Assembly: GCA_026413225.1 (NCBI GenBank) | Contig: CM048552.1 | Location: 46,825,001-46,889,000 of the forward strand | DNA length: 64,000 bases | Reading direction: 5' to 3' | DNA from: Otis tarda | Lineage: Eukaryota > Chordata > Aves > Otidiformes > Otididae | In this document: positions 60,441 to 64,000 of the stretch, one piece after another | How positions within the stretch are numbered: the stretch's first letter is position 1 | Layout of the letters: every line of letters starts with the position of its first letter | Made by a program: the position numbers and the translations under genes | The notes under the pieces: generated by a model | The model's database searches: none | Told to the model about the DNA's origin: nothing | The model's input: only the letters and a program-made list of their open reading frames with translations

Positions 60441-63400
60441 TCTGTAAACAATCTGCCTTGGACTAGACACTTCAGCTTTGAGTGATGCAAAGATGCCAGG
60501 TGAATCTTGGTTTAAGCATATAGTGAATAACAGAAGTTTCTCCCTACACAATGGTTATCATCAGACGAGAAATGTGAGCCAACAAAAGAACTAGTTCCCT
60601 GAAATGAAGGTGAAAAAAAATGAAGCAAGATTTGAAGGTAATAATTACTTTACTGGTCCTGGTATCTGGTGTCATAGAAAATATTTTTCCAGTGCCATGT
60701 GAGATATTCATTGAGGAAATGTTTGAGACAACTATCAAAGATTTAAGAAATATTTTGGAAATTAAAAGGGAGAAGTAACATTTCAGATAAAATTGACATA
60801 AAGTAAAATTATAGAAGTAAGTTTATATTTATCAAATTAAAAATTAGATTCTCAGATCCAATAGAAAATACTAGCATATAACTATGAGTGTGTTATGTAT
60901 CTGCAGCTAAAGAAAACCTCAAAGACAATTTACATAAGGAAGTGTTGAAAAAAATGCAGAGTGTGGAAAAATGATTAAAGGTTAAATTTTTGTTTCAAAG
61001 GATATGTTCTGTGAAACTGCTGTGGCCACAGAGAGATTAAGAACAAGCTTATTTATATATGTCAGTTTGGAAATTTTTGTCACTGAAAAAATGACAGGAA
61101 AGCTTGAAAACTTCCTCTAAAAGGGAAGCTGACTTACAGTGCATGACAGAATATCACATATATTGCAATATTTAGGTCTTTCTTCAATAAGTATTTGTGA
61201 ATGTGCTGAAGTTTATTTATTTTGAGTAATCTATCTGTACAAAAAACCTACTCACCCCTCTTTAACTTATCCTTGTTATCAGTGGCATGAATATGGCTTT
61301 CTTTTTCATTTTACAAATTATCCATTTTTTCCTGGATGATGAATCATGAATCTAAAAGAGATTAACCTTACATTTGTAATGCTATTACTAGAAAAAAAAA
61401 AAGTGTTATTGAAGTTTTGGGATGGCAATCACCATTTTCCATTCAAAAGTGTTTGTGATTACTGTTGATGACTTTGTCAGGTTTTATACACTATCAACAG
61501 AATATTCTGGTTTTGATTTAATTTTGGAACCAGAAACTGAAGCTATAACATTTGCATCTGTATTCCAAAAATTTGGAATACATTATTATCAGATGTATAC
61601 TTTTTCCTTAAATCTTTAACAAAAAGCGAGATAAGTGATGAGTTGAAGAACATTCTGGGCAGGAGAAGACAAGGAGGAAAGACAGAAAGTAAGAGATAGA
61701 GACTCTAAGGATAATACTTTTTACATTGTTTTACAGAAATTGAGTAAGCAACACAGCGTCTTAGACTTTCCCATTGCAACTAGACACTATTTGACCTGTT
61801 GTAAAATAAGGAACCAATTTTTCTAAAGCTGCTAATAGCTTTGCATGCCAAATTTGTACCATGATTGCCTTTTAGAAAATGGTACATTTTGCATATTGCT
61901 TTTTTTTTTTCCCCAAACATTTTCAAGCTGAGCACCTACAAACTAAGGCAACATGTAAACCGTAAACTGCCACTTGAAAATTATTAATAGGTTTTTGATC
62001 AAATTTCCTGCTCTAGCAATGTTTTGGGCGCAATTTCATCTGTAAATAAAGCTATGAGTAAATTACAAAAGTTTCCACAACTCTTGTGCTCCATCAGTTT
62101 CCAAACCCATGGTGAACACGTTGTATTTTAGCAGACAAAAATATACATTTTCCCTTCATCTTCTTTTTTGGGTGAGGTAGATTGGCTCCTACTGTGGACT
62201 TGAGGAGATCACTGGCAATACAAGAAGCTTTCGTGGAGGGCACTGCCAGTTCAGCACGCGCTCATGTCACATCAGTCAATTTGTAACCCGCGGTAAGGAG
62301 ATCAAATGATGAGCTGCCATTCCTATCAGTGGTCTTACGATGATCCACTTCACCAGTGAGCAGGCAGTTGAGGAAGCAGCGGTCAACCTGGCAGAGAATA
62401 ATTCAACAGAGTACAGTTGACAGAGCTGGGAGTGTAGTCTGCTTCATGTTTGGGGCCAAAGGGCAGAATATATGTTTTAATTACGTTTAGCTTCTGAGAC
62501 TTGACTTTCACGTGAACAGAGGATAATTACAAAACAATCCTGCTCCAGGCTTGAAGCCTACTTTTCACATGCACACAGCTTAGGGTGGAGTGTCAGAACT
62601 TGTGTTAAGCATCATATTCCCAGGGGCCCCAAGCTCAGCCTCTGGAATTTAAGGATTAGCAAGTTGGACCATTTTTTTTCTTGTGAATGAGTATCAAGGC
62701 ATTGCCTGGAGAGACATAGTGAATAAAGCATAGACAACAGCATTATATTTTGCCTTTTAAGTTTTTCCTTTGTGAAAATCAGTCACATAAAACTTCCATT
62801 CAGTTTAGATGATGAAATAACAGTTTCCCAATAGAAGAAAATCACTGTGTTCTCAGATGAGAATACAAGATTTTTAAGTGGGAGCCCTTCAGCATTTTTT
62901 TTTTAATTATAAGCACTTAAATGTTTACATATACAGTAATTCAATACCACAAAATTTGGAGATTAAATGTAAGAGTATTAACTACCTAGAATAAAGCTTG
63001 AAACATCACAAGTCGCATCATCCCCTGACACCAACACTCAGACCTCTTGCAAAAAAAAACCCCATGCCCTGTAAGAGCTTCAAAATTCACTTTTTTTTAC
63101 CAGGTTACTCAGTTCTAGAAGGTGCTAGGGATGCTGACATAGCTTTATGCTCACACTTCCCTATTAGCCAAGGTAATTCTTTCAGAATCAGTGTGAATCT
63201 TCCTGCATTGAAGTCAAGGCCCATCTAAGGTTTAATTACTTACTTTGGAGTATCAGGACCTTACACTTAATCCACCAGAAAGGTGCACCAGTATTAAAGG
63301 TGAGACAGAGAGTAAAATATAACTAGTAAACTCTGTTAAGAAGAAATAAATAAAAACAGTATAGTCAGGAATCTCTGGTGAAGCAGGATAGAAATATATT

Positions 63401-64000
63401 AAAATATTTGATAAAAAAATAAATGACTGTGAATATCTCTCCTACTTAATCTGTTGAAAACAAAACTATTTGACATCTGAAACTATAATGAACAGACTAG
63501 AAGGAAAATCACTTCACTAATGAAGAATTTCCCTTGCTTTTCAGGAAAGGAGCAGAAAAAGGGTCCTCACAAGTATGGGTTTTTTTGCAATATACCACCA
63601 TCTGGTGGAAGTTAAGAGAAAGACAAGGTTTTCGAGCAGTGGCCTGTCTTGAAAATTGGGAAGCTTTAGTACTGTGTGACTTCAATGTACCCTTAAGACT
63701 TTATGTACCAAAACATTTAAAAACATGTGAAATTTCCACACTGCTCTATTCAGCTTATTTACTTCAGTTATTTAATTTTAAGGGGCTTAAAGATGTTCTT
63801 AAAACTGAATACACACTTCAGTATTGAGAATGTCTGGTCTGTAAAATAAGACAGATTTTTTTTTCTCATGGTGATATAAGATACTTCAAAATATCTTGCT
63901 AAATATCAGGCAATATGTATGATACAGACTACAGCTGTATATTCTACATATTAGTAGAATTTGATTTATTTTGATTAAAAAAAATGGTAGCAAGATGACT
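60441..64000. other. intergenic, right end of window
   Basis: AT-rich DNA with no supported exon, RNA gene or transposon. A more complex, less AT-rich patch at about 62,160-62,640 is noted as a candidate conserved element. Short frames such as 61,422-61,619 and 63,534-63,827 have no recognisable features. Confidence 0.55.

Noticed and set aside
63534-63827. 97-codon plus-strand open frame near the right edge, considered as an MGAT4C exon
   Set aside because: MGAT4C should be on the minus strand with a large terminal exon, and the translation shows no glycosyltransferase motif.
1-64000. CRISPR arrays, operons, bacterial or phage systems
   Set aside because: The window is vertebrate nuclear DNA with spliced genes and avian retroelements; no regularly spaced repeats or dense coding strand exist.

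Overview
This window is vertebrate nuclear DNA and almost certainly avian. It holds a complete four-exon neurotensin/neuromedin N gene (NTS, plus strand) whose peptides match the known chicken ones: neurotensin QLHVNKARRPYIL and the LANT-6 form of neuromedin N, KNPYIL. It also carries CR1 LINE copies with the avian 3' ATTCTATG tail and ERVL-like solo LTRs of bird type. Gene density is very low, introns are long, and the background is AT-rich apart from two CpG-rich promoter regions. The species cannot be named from the sequence.

Layout: 1-17,933 is the promoter-proximal part of intron 1 of RASSF9 (minus strand). Its first coding exon is at 17,980-17,934, inside a CpG-rich block at about 17,285-18,330. 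The large second coding exon of RASSF9 is not here; it must lie beyond position 1. The stretch 18,330-35,600 is intergenic and holds one 1.13-kb solo LTR (24,968-26,101). A second GC-rich block (about 35,620-37,130) contains the NTS promoter, with a CRE-like site, a TATA box and a G-rich tract. NTS coding exons lie at 36,804-36,864, 40,998-41,059, 47,252-47,476 and 49,055-49,201, with a poly(A) signal at 49,404. From about 49,430 to the end is intergenic DNA with one CR1 (56,694-57,097), one 571-bp solo LTR with a perfect 5-bp target duplication (59,870-60,440) and microsatellites.

The divergent RASSF9-NTS arrangement matches the vertebrate synteny block RASSF9-NTS-MGAT4C; MGAT4C coding sequence is not reached. 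NTS encodes a secreted 164-residue precursor cleaved at Lys-Arg pairs. RASSF9 is an N-terminal RASSF protein first described as a binding partner of the peptide-processing enzyme PAM. Nothing shows that the two genes act together. All other reading frames look like chance, GC-driven or repeat-derived ORFs.

I did not find an undescribed multi-gene system. The points most worth a second look are the NTS leader (a five-codon uORF next to a splice-acceptor-like sequence built from a TCTG repeat), the G-rich promoter tract, the missing mid-precursor dibasic site, and a solo LTR placed between the two promoters.
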